From assembly GCF_000024165.1 (NCBI RefSeq), contig NC_013194.1, positions 3,348,001 through 3,412,000 on the forward strand: a stretch of DNA of 64,000 nucleotides, read 5' to 3'. The notes under the pieces are model-generated. The model did no database searches. It was not told the DNA's origin and worked only from the letters and a program-made list of their open reading frames with translations. A program made the position numbers and the translations under genes. Shown here piece by piece: positions 56,146 to 64,000 of this stretch. The first letter of the stretch is position 1. Every line of letters begins with the position of its first letter. The DNA comes from Accumulibacter phosphatis. GTDB taxonomy: Bacteria; Pseudomonadota; Gammaproteobacteria; Burkholderiales; Rhodocyclaceae.

Positions 56146-57312
56146 CTTGCTCAACACCCGCATCCCCCGCTCCAATCCATCCAACGTCAGCGGAAACATT
56201 CGGCCACCCAGCAGGTTGTGGATCAGCGACGTCGATTGCCGGTATTGCCAGGCCTGCGCCGACTCGGGGTTGAGCCAGATCGCGTGCGGCCAGGTCTCGG
56301 TGAGGCGGCGCAGCCAGGTCGCGCCGGGCTCGGCGTTGTTGAACTCGATGCTGCCGTTGGGCTGCACGAGTTCGTAGGGACTCATCGCCGCGTCGCCGAC
56401 GAAGATCAGTTTGTAATCGTTGCCGTACTTGTGCAGCACGTCGTGCGTCGGCACGCGCTCGCTGTGGCGGCGACGGTTGTCCTTCCACAGGTAGTCGTAG
56501 ACGCAGTTGTGGAAGTAATAGTGTTCGAGGTGCTTGAACTCGCTGCGACAGGCCGAGAAAAGCTCTTCGCAGACGCGGATGTGGTCGTCCATCGAGCCGC
56601 CGATGTCGAGAAAGAGCAGGACCTTGACGGCGTTGTGACGCTCCGGACGCAAGTGCAGATCCAGCCAGCCGGCATTGCGCGCCGTGCCGGCGATGGTGCC
56701 CTCGAGGTCGAGTTCTTCCGGCGCGCCCTGGCGGGCAAAACGGCGCAGGCGGCGCAAGGCCAGCTTGATGTTGCGCGTGCCGAGTTCGACGTTGTCGTCG
56801 AGGTTGCGATACTCGCGCTGCTCCCAGACCTTGACCGCCGAACGATTTTCGCTCCTGCCGCCGACGCGGATTCCTTCGGGATGCGTACCGCCATGTCCGA
56901 ATGGCGAACTGCCGCCGGTACCGATCCACTTGCTGCCGCCGGAATGGCGTTCCTTCTGTTCGGCGAGTCGCTGTTTGAAGGTCTCCATGAGTTTGTCCCA
57001 GCCGAGCTTTTCGAGCTGCGCGCGCTCGGCGTCGGTCAGGTGTTTCTTCATCGCCCGCTTCAGCCACTCTTCCGGGATCAGGACGTCCATTCCGGGTAGC
57101 GCCTCGACACCCCTGAAGTATTCGCCGAAAGCGCGATCGAACTTGTCGAAGTTGGTCTCGTCCTTGACCAGAATGGCGCGCGAGAGGACGTAGAAGTCGT
57201 CGAGGCTGTGCTCGATGACGTGTCGCTGCAGCGCTTCGAGCAGCGCCAGGAACTCCTTGATCGATACCGGCAATCGGCTCGACTTGAGATGCAGAAAGAA
57301 GTCGATCAGCAT
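56143..57312 (-). CDS. CoxE/VWA-domain protein
   Basis: A 389-aa protein with a helical N-terminal half and a C-terminal von Willebrand factor A domain (CoxE-like). The metal-ion-dependent adhesion site is LLFLDIGGSMDDH instead of the usual DxSxS: the first serine is glycine. The partner MoxR AAA+ gene is 20 bp upstream, the standard pair that matures metal-centre enzymes or complexes. The target in this organism is not in the window. The start is the ATG at 57310-57312. Confidence 0.88.
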   Translation of the reverse strand: MLIDFFLHLKSSRLPVSIKEFLALLEALQRHVIEHSLDDFYVLSRAILVKDETNFDKFDRAFGEYFRGVEALPGMDVLIPEEWLKRAMKKHLTDAERAQLEKLGWDKLMETFKQRLAEQKERHSGGSKWIGTGGSSPFGHGGTHPEGIRVGGRSENRSAVKVWEQREYRNLDDNVELGTRNIKLALRRLRRFARQGAPEELDLEGTIAGTARNAGWLDLHLRPERHNAVKVLLFLDIGGSMDDHIRVCEELFSACRSEFKHLEHYYFHNCVYDYLWKDNRRRHSERVPTHDVLHKYGNDYKLIFVGDAAMSPYELVQPNGSIEFNNAEPGATWLRRLTETWPHAIWLNPESAQAWQYRQSTSLIHNLLGGRMFPLTLDGLERGMRVLSK

Positions 57313-57332
57313 CGCCGGCCTCGCTCAAGCAC

Positions 57333-58175
57333 TCAGCGGTTGTGACGCGCCATGAAGATCAGGCGCTCGAAGAGGTGAACGTCCTGCTCGTTCTTCAGCA
57401 GCGCCCCGTGCAGCGGGGGAATGGCGGTCTTCTGGTCCTTGCTGCGCAGCGCTTCCGGCGGGATGTCCTCGGCGAGCAGCAGCTTGAGCCAATCGAGCAG
57501 TTCCGAGGTCGAAGGCTTCTTCTTGAGGCCGGGGATCTCGCGCAGCTCGAAGAACACTTCGAGCGCCTCGCGCAGCAGGGCCGGCTTCAGCCCCGGGAAA
57601 TGGACGTCGACGATGCGGCTCATCGTCTCCTTGTCGGGGAATTTGATGTAATGGAAAAAGCAGCGCCGCAGGAAGGCGTCGGGCAATTCCTTCTCGTTGT
57701 TCGAAGTGATGAAGACCGCCGGACGATGGCGGGCGCGCACGTTCTGGCGGGTTTCGTAGACGTAGAACTCCATGCGGTCGAGCTCGCGCAGGAGGTCGTT
57801 GGGGAATTCGATATCGGCTTTGTCGATTTCGTCGATCAGCACGACCGATGGCGTGTCGCACTCGAAAGCCTGCCACAACACACCCTTGACGATGTAACTG
57901 CCGATGTCGGCGACCTTGGCCTCGCCGAGCTGCGAGTCGCGCAGGCGGGATACGGCATCGTATTCATACAGGCCCTGCTGCGCCTTGGTGGTCGACTTGA
58001 TGTGCCACTGAAACAGCGGCAGCCCGAGTGCGGCAGCGACTTCCTCGGCCAGCATGGTCTTGCCGGTACCCGGCTCGCCTTTGATGAGCAGCGGCCGCTG
58101 CAGGGTGATCGCCGCATTGACGGCAAGCGTCAGGTCGCGGGTGGTGACGTAACTCTCGGAACCGGCAAAGCGCAT
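57333..58175 (-). CDS. MoxR-like AAA+ ATPase
   Basis: A 280-aa AAA+ ATPase. Walker A is GEPGTGKTML, Walker B is VVLIDEIDKAD, sensor 1 is FITSNNEKELP, and the MoxR-specific FLRRCFFHYIKFPD follows. The start ATG at 58173-58175 has GAGGAG upstream. The pair with the CoxE gene forms a chaperone module in the MRP/CbbQ/NorQ group. Confidence 0.92.
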   Translation of the reverse strand: MRFAGSESYVTTRDLTLAVNAAITLQRPLLIKGEPGTGKTMLAEEVAAALGLPLFQWHIKSTTKAQQGLYEYDAVSRLRDSQLGEAKVADIGSYIVKGVLWQAFECDTPSVVLIDEIDKADIEFPNDLLRELDRMEFYVYETRQNVRARHRPAVFITSNNEKELPDAFLRRCFFHYIKFPDKETMSRIVDVHFPGLKPALLREALEVFFELREIPGLKKKPSTSELLDWLKLLLAEDIPPEALRSKDQKTAIPPLHGALLKNEQDVHLFERLIFMARHNR

Positions 58176-58279
58176 GGTCTTGCTCCTCTCGAACACCGCC
58201 CGATTCTACCCGCAAATCTCCCTGCGCGGCTCGGCCACAGCAGCGCGACAGGTGCGCACTGGCCAGGCCGAGGACTCAT

Positions 58280-58555
58280 ATGAGCGAGATCCCGAAGGGC
58301 ATGCCGTACGTGCTCCAACTCAGCGACCGCGCGCCTTCGCACGTGGCCCGGATTCTCCTGCCCGCTGCCGACCTTGCGGCCGACATGCCGCCACTCAGCC
58401 GCGCACGCCCGCAAGCGGTCTACGACGACGATGGCGCGGAGATCCCGGCGTGCAGCGTCGCTGCTCCGTACGCGGTGCAGGGTGAGCGGCGGTTCATCGT
58501 CGGCTCCTGCTTCGCCGATCGGGCCATCGTCTGTCGGGTGACGACCGCCTGTTGA
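58280..58555 (+). CDS. small hypothetical protein
   Basis: A 91-aa protein (MSEIPKGMPYVLQLSDRAPS...), moderately acidic, with two cysteines near the end. No family or export signal was recognised. The ATG at 58280 follows CAGGCCGAGGACTCAT, a weak ribosome site. It diverges from the MoxR gene and converges on DUF1841, so it is a single-gene unit. The composition is consistent with a real gene but support is modest. Confidence 0.45.
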   Translation: MSEIPKGMPYVLQLSDRAPSHVARILLPAADLAADMPPLSRARPQAVYDDDGAEIPACSVAAPYAVQGERRFIVGSCFADRAIVCRVTTAC

Positions 58556-58610
58556 GCGGCTCCGCAACCCTCAGGCCTGGCGCGGCAGGCCTTTGCCCGA
58601 CGCGGCGCGC

Positions 58611-59039
58611 TCAGGTACCGGCCGTCCGCCGGATGCAGTCCAGGTAGGCTACGCCATCGAGCGGCCCGCCGAGCCGCTGGGCGCGCCAGATCGCCTCGCC
58701 GAGACACTCGAGGATGGCGTGTTCCGCGTCATGCACGTCGAGCCGAGAACGCAACGCCTGGTAGGCGGTGCGAATTCCCGGCGGCTGGTCGATGCTGATC
58801 TGCTCGGCGACGGCCAGATGCAACGACAGGTGGAGAAAAGGGTTCATCTGCCCGCTCTCGGGAGTGAACTCCTGCTCGATCGCGGCGGCGGGGTTTTCCA
58901 GCAGACTGTGGTATTCCGGATGATGCGAGATCAGGTCGGCGGCGATGACCTCGGCACCCTCGAGGATTGAACGCGTGCGATGCTTTCGCCAGGCCTCGCA
59001 GAAGAACTGGCGGACCTGCTCACGGCTCGGATTGAACAT
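58611..59039 (-). CDS. DUF1841 family protein
   Basis: A 142-aa protein with the DUF1841 pattern FNPSREQVRQFFCEAWRKHR, then ADLISHHPEYHSLLENP and NPFLHLSLHLAVAEQISIDQP. It is conserved in Betaproteobacteria near nth but has no established function. Its first 20 bp overlap the FIST-domain gene. Confidence 0.88.
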   Translation of the reverse strand: MFNPSREQVRQFFCEAWRKHRTRSILEGAEVIAADLISHHPEYHSLLENPAAAIEQEFTPESGQMNPFLHLSLHLAVAEQISIDQPPGIRTAYQALRSRLDVHDAEHAILECLGEAIWRAQRLGGPLDGVAYLDCIRRTAGT

Positions 59040-60147
59040 CGGCGTTCCCTATGGGTTGGCTGAGCAGTGCGGTGACGACGGCATTCTGCAGCAAGCGATT
59101 CCCGCCCGCCGCGTTTGGGGCGATCTGCCCGGTGCCGTAGACGCCGATCAGCGGCAATTGCGGGAAGCGCTCGCGCAGGCAGTCGACATCGCGGTCTTCG
59201 CCGTCGTGAAAGTAGGGGCCGCGACCAATGCACGAGAACACCACGGCGGCCTGTGGATCGGCGGCCAAAGCTGCCAGGCGGGCGACGCTCTGCCGCATGT
59301 CGTCTACGGCCGCCTGCGGCAGGCGTATCGCCCAGGCCAGGCGTTGCCCGGGAGCGATGCGCTCGGCGAGGGTCACGGAGCCGTTGTCGCTGATGTCGAT
59401 GATCGCGATCGGCCGCTGGGCACCACCAAGCAAGCGCGGGCATTCCTGCGTGGAGGCACTGCCCGCATCCGCGACGAGAACCGCGCACAGGGATCGCATC
59501 GCCGGCTGCGGCTCGCTGTAGCCGGCCGCCTGAAGCGCGCGCAGCAAGCTGTCGCGGGCAGCGTACCCGCCGATGCCAAGCAATTCGTAGGCCCTGCTGT
59601 TGTCGACCGCATGCGGGCCACCAAGCAGTCGCCAGCCCGGAGAAACGTCCACATCAACGTGCGCGCCAAGCACCTGCACGCTGCAATGTGCCGCCAGGCG
59701 ACCTTGCTGCCAGGCGACGCGCTCGTTACGACCCGCGTTGCCGGCGAAGCTGCCACCGCAACGCTGCCGTCCTGAGACCGCCCAGGCGCCGGGGAAACTG
59801 CCGTCCCCGTACGCCAGGAGCGGTTCGCCGGTGTCTACGCCAAGGTCCGGCGGTCCCAGGGAAAGGTCGCCGGCAAGCACCAGCACGGCAGCCGCTGGTC
59901 GGTCGAGAACCCAGCCGCTGTCGGTGAACACGCCGGCAGCGATCCCGCCAACAAGCTGGGTGCAGCGCGCCGCCCGCGCCACGGCGATGACGGTCTGTTG
60001 CGCGTGGTGCGAAAACTCGGGAGTGAGGAACAACAGCACGCCATTGGCCTGCCTTGCGCCAGTCTTTTCCAGCGCCTCCGCGAGCGCTTGCTCGGCCAGA
60101 CCGGGCAGCGGATCGTTGCCGGCGACCAGGGCACTGGCCACGCTCAT
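59020..60147 (-). CDS. FIST-domain sensory protein
   Basis: A 375-aa protein covering the FIST N and FIST C domains (for example GGIAAGVFTDSGWVLDRPAAAVLVLAGDL in the first, and CIGRGPYFHDGEDRDVDCLRERFPQLPLIGVYGTGQI in the second). FIST proteins are predicted to bind small ligands such as amino acids. No output domain is attached. Coupled to nth by ATGA and to DUF1841 by a 20-bp overlap. Confidence 0.88.
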   Translation of the reverse strand: MSVASALVAGNDPLPGLAEQALAEALEKTGARQANGVLLFLTPEFSHHAQQTVIAVARAARCTQLVGGIAAGVFTDSGWVLDRPAAAVLVLAGDLSLGPPDLGVDTGEPLLAYGDGSFPGAWAVSGRQRCGGSFAGNAGRNERVAWQQGRLAAHCSVQVLGAHVDVDVSPGWRLLGGPHAVDNSRAYELLGIGGYAARDSLLRALQAAGYSEPQPAMRSLCAVLVADAGSASTQECPRLLGGAQRPIAIIDISDNGSVTLAERIAPGQRLAWAIRLPQAAVDDMRQSVARLAALAADPQAAVVFSCIGRGPYFHDGEDRDVDCLRERFPQLPLIGVYGTGQIAPNAAGGNRLLQNAVVTALLSQPIGNADVQSEP

Positions 60148-60821
60148 CGGCCTGCTGCCCCGACGGGGTCTTCAAGCTTCTCGGGCCAGGCGCAGAGATC
60201 GGCAAGGCAGCAGCGCCAGCACTCGGGCTTGCGTGCCTTGCAGACGTAGCGCCCGTGCAGGATCAGCCAGTGATGCGCGGACTGCCTGAACTCCTCCGGC
60301 ACGGATTGCAGCAGTTGGCGTTCGACGGCCAGCGGCGTCTTGCCGGCGGCCAGGCCGATGCGGTTGGCGACGCGGAAAATATGCGTGTCTACGGCGATCG
60401 TCGCTTCACCGAAAGCGGTGTTGAGAACCACATTGGCCGTCTTGCGGCCGACACCCGGCAGCGCCTCGAGCGCCGCCCGCGAATGCGGAACCTCGCCGGC
60501 ATGGCGAGCCAGCAGTTGCTGACAGGTGGCGATGACGTTGCGGGCCTTGCCCTGGTAGAGGCCGATACGGTTGATGTAGTCGGCCAGGCCGCTTTCGCCG
60601 AGCGCCAGCATCGCCTGCGGCGTCGGCGCGTCGGCGAAGAGCTGGCGGGTGGCCAGGTTGACGCTCTTGTCGGTGGCCTGTGCCGACAGGATGACGGCAA
60701 TCAGCAACTGGAAGGTCGTCGCGTACGCGAGCTCGGTAGCCGGTTGCGGATTGGCCGCGCGCAGCCGCGCAAAGAGTTCATGGCGCTGCCCACTGCTCAG
60801 CGCCGACGACTCCCCGGTCAT
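60144..60821 (-). CDS. nth: endonuclease III
   Basis: A 225-aa DNA glycosylase/AP lyase of the base excision repair pathway, removing oxidised pyrimidines. The helix-hairpin-helix LPGVGRKTANVVL, the catalytic aspartate in VDTHIFRV and the 4Fe-4S cluster C-X6-C-X2-C-X5-C (CKARKPEC..C....C) are intact. ATG at 60819-60821 was chosen just after the rsxE stop; ATG at 60831-60833 is an alternative. Nth downstream of the rsx genes matches E. coli. Confidence 0.95.
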   Translation of the reverse strand: MTGESSALSSGQRHELFARLRAANPQPATELAYATTFQLLIAVILSAQATDKSVNLATRQLFADAPTPQAMLALGESGLADYINRIGLYQGKARNVIATCQQLLARHAGEVPHSRAALEALPGVGRKTANVVLNTAFGEATIAVDTHIFRVANRIGLAAGKTPLAVERQLLQSVPEEFRQSAHHWLILHGRYVCKARKPECWRCCLADLCAWPEKLEDPVGAAGR

Positions 60822-60822
60822 T

Positions 60823-61521
60823 TCAGGCACCATCGGTGAGCGCCACCGGCGGCGCCTGATGCTGGCCGGGGCCGGGGTTGCGCGCCGCGACACGCGCCTC
60901 GACCCAGTTCTTCCAGGCGATCAGGCAACCGAGCAGGATGAAGGCGCCGGGCGGCAGAATGGCGAGCAGCAGACCGGGGTAGTCGGCCGGCAGCAACTGC
61001 AACGGCTGCAGCGCCGGGAAAACCATGTCGATGCCGGCAAACAGCGTGCCGCCACCGATCAGTTCGCGCAGCCCGCCGAGCAGGGCAAGCGTCCACAGCA
61101 TGCCGACACCCATGAAGACACCATCGATCAGCGACTGCAGCGGCGGATTCTTGTTGGCGAAGGCCTCGACGCGTGCAAGTACGATGCAGTTGGTAACGAT
61201 CAGCGGAATGAAGATGCCGAGCACCAGGTAGAGCTCGTGGAACTGGGCGTTGAAGACCAGGTCGACGACGGTGACCAGGGCGGCGACGATGAGGATGAAG
61301 ACGGGGATGCGAATCTCGTGCGGAATGAGGTTGCGCAACGACGCAACGGCCAGATTGGCGATCGCCATGACGATGATCGTCGCCAGCGAGAGCATCACGC
61401 CATTGACCAGATTGGTGGTCACCGCCAGCAGCGGGCACAGGCCGAGGATCTGCACCAGGCTGGTGTTCTGCTGCCAGATGCCGTTGTCCCGGATCTGGCG
61501 GAATTCCTCGCGATTGATCAT
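60823..61521 (-). CDS. rsxE: Rnf/Rsx electron transport complex subunit E
   Basis: A 232-aa integral membrane protein with about six transmembrane helices and the conserved block LCPLLAVTTNLVNGVMLSL near the start. With RsxA it forms the membrane core that holds an iron-sulfur centre in the Rnf-type complex. Its ATG overlaps the rsxG stop (ATGA). Confidence 0.93.
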   Translation of the reverse strand: MINREEFRQIRDNGIWQQNTSLVQILGLCPLLAVTTNLVNGVMLSLATIIVMAIANLAVASLRNLIPHEIRIPVFILIVAALVTVVDLVFNAQFHELYLVLGIFIPLIVTNCIVLARVEAFANKNPPLQSLIDGVFMGVGMLWTLALLGGLRELIGGGTLFAGIDMVFPALQPLQLLPADYPGLLLAILPPGAFILLGCLIAWKNWVEARVAARNPGPGQHQAPPVALTDGA

Positions 61522-62189
61522 TGGCCTTCTCCCGAATGGTAGGCGAACAACTGCTGGCGATTCTCGGCGACGTACTGCAGCGCCTTGTGCACCGCGCGAA
61601 TGACGGCGCGCGGCGTGATCGTCGCCCCGGCAAGCGAGTCGAAACGACCGCTGTCCTTCTTCACCCGCCATTCGCGTTCGCCAACCGTCGCCAGCGACAA
61701 GCCGTCGAACTGCGTGATCCACGGGCGTTGCTTGTTCCGGTCCTTGCGCGGCTCGATGTAGTCGCCGAGCCCAGGCGTCTCCTTGTGCTGCGTCACGCGC
61801 ACACCGAGCAGCGTGCCGTCGGCCGCAACGGCAATCAACAGGCGGATCCTCCCGGCATAACCGTCCGGGGCAACGGCTTCGAGAACCAGCGCGCTGGGCC
61901 GGCCATCCTTGCGTGCGAGGTAGGCCGTCGACGCTTCGTCGAGGCCGAGCGCGGCGCTGGGCGCCAGTTGCCGGCTGTCCTTCAGCAGATCATTATCGTA
62001 CGCCAGAGAAGGCAGCACCTCACCGATCAGCTTCATCTTCTCGGCCGCCGCCGCCGCCTCGATCGCCGGCCGCGTCCACAGGAACGCACCCGCCAACAAG
62101 CTGGTGAACACGACCACGAAGATCAGCAGAATGACCGCCGTGCGTACCGCCATTCGCGCAGCCGTCGGCGTCCTGACCGGTGGCGTCAT
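61518..62189 (-). CDS. rsxG: Rnf/Rsx electron transport complex subunit G
   Basis: A 223-aa protein with one N-terminal membrane anchor (about residues 13-38) and a periplasmic FMN-binding domain. The covalent flavin site is a threonine in AGATITPRAV, a variant of the usual SGAT with A in place of S. It also has ITQFDGLSLATV. It joins rsxD and rsxE by ATGA overlaps. Confidence 0.92.
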   Translation of the reverse strand: MTPPVRTPTAARMAVRTAVILLIFVVVFTSLLAGAFLWTRPAIEAAAAAEKMKLIGEVLPSLAYDNDLLKDSRQLAPSAALGLDEASTAYLARKDGRPSALVLEAVAPDGYAGRIRLLIAVAADGTLLGVRVTQHKETPGLGDYIEPRKDRNKQRPWITQFDGLSLATVGEREWRVKKDSGRFDSLAGATITPRAVIRAVHKALQYVAENRQQLFAYHSGEGQ

Positions 62190-63211
62190 TTGTCGTTCTT
62201 CATGCCGAAGATCGGCGGCTGCGAGTACATGTCGATCACCGGCACACAGAGATTCAGCAGCAGCACGGAGAAAGCGACGCCGTCCGGATAACCGCCGAAA
62301 ACGCGTATGGTGTACGCCACGACGCCTGCCAGGAGGCCGAAGATCAGCTTGCCTTTCGGCGTCGTGCAACCGGAAACCGGGTCGGTGACGATGAAGAAGG
62401 CGCCAAGCATCGCGCCACCCGAAAACAGATGGAATACCGGATTGGCGAACTGCAGGGGGTTCCACAGCCACAAGACGGCGGCCAGCAAGGAAAGGCCGGC
62501 GATGAAACCGAGCGGCGCGTGCCAGGTGATGATCCGGCGCTGCCAAAGCCACAGACCACCGAGCAGATAGCCGACGGCAACCCATTCCCAGCCGCGGCCG
62601 GCGAAGTTGCCGAAAACGTCCTGCGTCGCCAGCAGCGTCGGCACGTCCACGCTGCCCTCGCCGAGTTTCAGGGCCGTCTTGATCGCGTCGAGCGGCGTCG
62701 CACCGCTCATCACGTCGATCCGTGGCGCCAGTCCGGCGACGATCTGTACCTGCTCGGCCAGCGTCAGCTTAAGCCCGAGTGCCGGCCACTGCGACATCAG
62801 GGCCGGGAAGGAGACGATGCACACGGCAAAGGCGACCATCGCCGGATTGAAAGGATTCTGGCCCAAGCCACCGTAGAGCTGTTTGGCGACGACGATCGCG
62901 AACAGCGTGCCGACGGCGACCAGCCACCAGGGGGCCAATGGCGGAAAGGCCAGGGCGACCAGCCAGGCGGTGACGAGCGCGCTGCCATCGCTCAGGAACA
63001 GCGCCAGCGGCTTGCGCCGCAGGCCGAGCATCAGCGCCTCCCCGGCGAGCGCGGCAAGCATGGCGATCACCAGTTGCAGGAGGAGGATCGGACCGATCAG
63101 CCAGACGTAGGCAACAACACCGGGCAGCAGGGCGAGCAGAACCTGCAGCATGACGCGCCGCACGCTGGTGCGTTCGAGGAGCAGATAGGGCGGCGTCGTA
63201 AAGTCGCTCAT
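62186..63211 (-). CDS. rsxD: Rnf/Rsx electron transport complex subunit D
   Basis: A 341-aa membrane protein with about nine helices. The covalent FMN-threonine site is MSGATPLDAIKTAL and a second conserved region is GQNPFNPAMVAFAV. Its ATG at 63209-63211 overlaps the rsxC stop. An upstream in-frame extension of about 170 codons lies inside rsxC and is rejected. Confidence 0.94.
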   Translation of the reverse strand: MSDFTTPPYLLLERTSVRRVMLQVLLALLPGVVAYVWLIGPILLLQLVIAMLAALAGEALMLGLRRKPLALFLSDGSALVTAWLVALAFPPLAPWWLVAVGTLFAIVVAKQLYGGLGQNPFNPAMVAFAVCIVSFPALMSQWPALGLKLTLAEQVQIVAGLAPRIDVMSGATPLDAIKTALKLGEGSVDVPTLLATQDVFGNFAGRGWEWVAVGYLLGGLWLWQRRIITWHAPLGFIAGLSLLAAVLWLWNPLQFANPVFHLFSGGAMLGAFFIVTDPVSGCTTPKGKLIFGLLAGVVAYTIRVFGGYPDGVAFSVLLLNLCVPVIDMYSQPPIFGMKNDK

Positions 63212-64000
63212 GAGTCGCCGGTCTCCGCAGGCGGCGGCGCCGAACCCGGCCGCGTGGTGCGCGTACCCGGCGGGTCGCCCGCCACGCGTGCCCTCCTCGC
63301 CTCGATCGCGGCGATTTCCTGCTGCTGCTCGCGGCTCAGTTGTTCCGTGTTTCTGGGCTGCGCGGCCTCGCGTTGGGCGCGTGCGCGTTCCATCGCCGCG
63401 ACGATGGTCGCCTTCTTGACCGCTTCGGCGTCGACCGCGGGCGCCGCCGGCGCGGCATCGACGGGCACGGCCGCCGGCTGACCCGCCACGGTTTCGGCAC
63501 TGGCCGGCGCGGGCTTCTTCTCGGCCGGCCTGGCGGCCGCGGTGCGCGCCAGGCGCTCGGCTTTTTCGGCCTTTTCCCGCTCCTCGCGCGCGTTGCGCAG
63601 TTCGAAGCGGGCCTTGGCGGCGTCGGCCGCGTTCTTTTCCCGCTCGCGGGCCCAGATCTCGCTCTTGGCAAAACGAAAGTACTGGACCAATGGGATGTGC
63701 GATGGGCAGACGTAGCTGCAGCACCCACACTCGATGCAGTCGAAGAGGTAGTACTCCTGTGTCTTGCCGAAGTTGCGGGCGCGCGCGAACCAGTACAACT
63801 CAAAGGGTTGCAGCTCGTGCGGACAGACTTCCGCGCAGGCGCCACAGCGAATGCACGGCATCTCCGGCGGACTCGCCGGGAATGTCGTCGGCGCCGCGGC
63901 AATGATGCAGTTGGTCGCCTTGACGACTGGGGCCTCGAGGCTCGGCAGAGCGAAGCCCATCATCGGCCCACCCATCAGATAGCGGCTGGTATCGGCCTTC
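63208..64000 (-). CDS. rsxC: Rnf/Rsx electron transport complex subunit C, C-terminal part (5' end off window)
   Basis: The C-terminal ~264 residues are seen. The two 4Fe-4S motifs are CIRCGACAEVCPHELQP and CIECGCCSYVCPSHIPL. A long coiled-coil and Ala/Pro-rich tail of about 140 residues follows (AADAAKARFELRNAREEREK onward), ending PPPAETGDS. Reading continues past base 64000 with no start, so the NADH/FMN-binding N-terminus is off the window. The complex couples ferredoxin, NADH and an ion gradient, or reduces SoxR in enterics. Confidence 0.94.
   Translation of the reverse strand, partial: KADTSRYLMGGPMMGFALPSLEAPVVKATNCIIAAAPTTFPASPPEMPCIRCGACAEVCPHELQPFELYWFARARNFGKTQEYYLFDCIECGCCSYVCPSHIPLVQYFRFAKSEIWAREREKNAADAAKARFELRNAREEREKAEKAERLARTAAARPAEKKPAPASAETVAGQPAAVPVDAAPAAPAVDAEAVKKATIVAAMERARAQREAAQPRNTEQLSREQQQEIAAIEARRARVAGDPPGTRTTRPGSAPPPAETGDS

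Overview
This 64 kb window is high-GC DNA (roughly two thirds G+C by eye) with dense, overlapping operons. Most start/stop junctions are ATGA, GTGA or TTGA overlaps. The gene order gyrA-pheA-hisC-tyrA-aroA/cmk-rpsA-ihfB-lapA-lapB-hldE-hldD-cysM and hfq-hflX-hflK-hflC-DUF2065-hisZ-purA is typical of Betaproteobacteria. Two PEP-CTERM proteins, an Rnf/Rsx cluster and a phasin-like protein fit a Rhodocyclales-type organism, possibly a Candidatus Accumulibacter relative. That placement is inference from gene content and not from a search.

Layout. 1-15,000 is a minus-strand housekeeping superoperon covering aromatic amino acids, CMP kinase, ribosomal protein S1, IHF, LPS control and ADP-heptose synthesis. 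15,200-20,100 is an accessory minus-strand patch: a TPR protein with near-identical repeats, a frameshifted AAA+ NTPase, a phasin-like protein and an unknown protein. 20,187-26,538 is the purA/hisZ/hflCK/hflX/hfq operon. 26,788-41,566 is a mosaic accessory region. It holds an E1-like/nitroreductase-like pair, a metallo-beta-lactamase protein, a glycosyltransferase, two PEP-CTERM proteins, a hexapeptide acyltransferase, a truncated methyltransferase beside a decayed DruA-like (DUF4338) gene, a two-gene SMR transporter, a frameshifted transglutaminase-like gene and two FtsX-like permeases. 41,900-43,000 is a toxin-antitoxin pair framed by 89-bp direct repeats of the mnmA 3' end. 43,000-51,475 is core again: mnmA, a Nudix hydrolase, ilvE, a zinc-ribbon protein, waaF, a YheT-like hydrolase, a phosphomannomutase and an HDOD protein. 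51,713-55,823 is a lower-GC three-gene island with an HTH protein, a large N6-adenine methylase and a small protein with a PD-(D/E)xK-like motif. 56,143-64,000 is a CoxE/MoxR pair, small conserved proteins, nth and rsxE-G-D-C, the last running off the window.

The best candidates for something less described are the 51.7-55.8 kb methylase island, the AAA+/TPR module, the E1-like/nitroreductase-like pair and the toxin-antitoxin islet that appears to have entered the 3' end of mnmA. Several genes carry a single-base frame disruption (NTPase near 17,437, transglutaminase-like near 37,390). These could be real decay or assembly error. No rRNA, tRNA, CRISPR array or complete insertion sequence was recognised.
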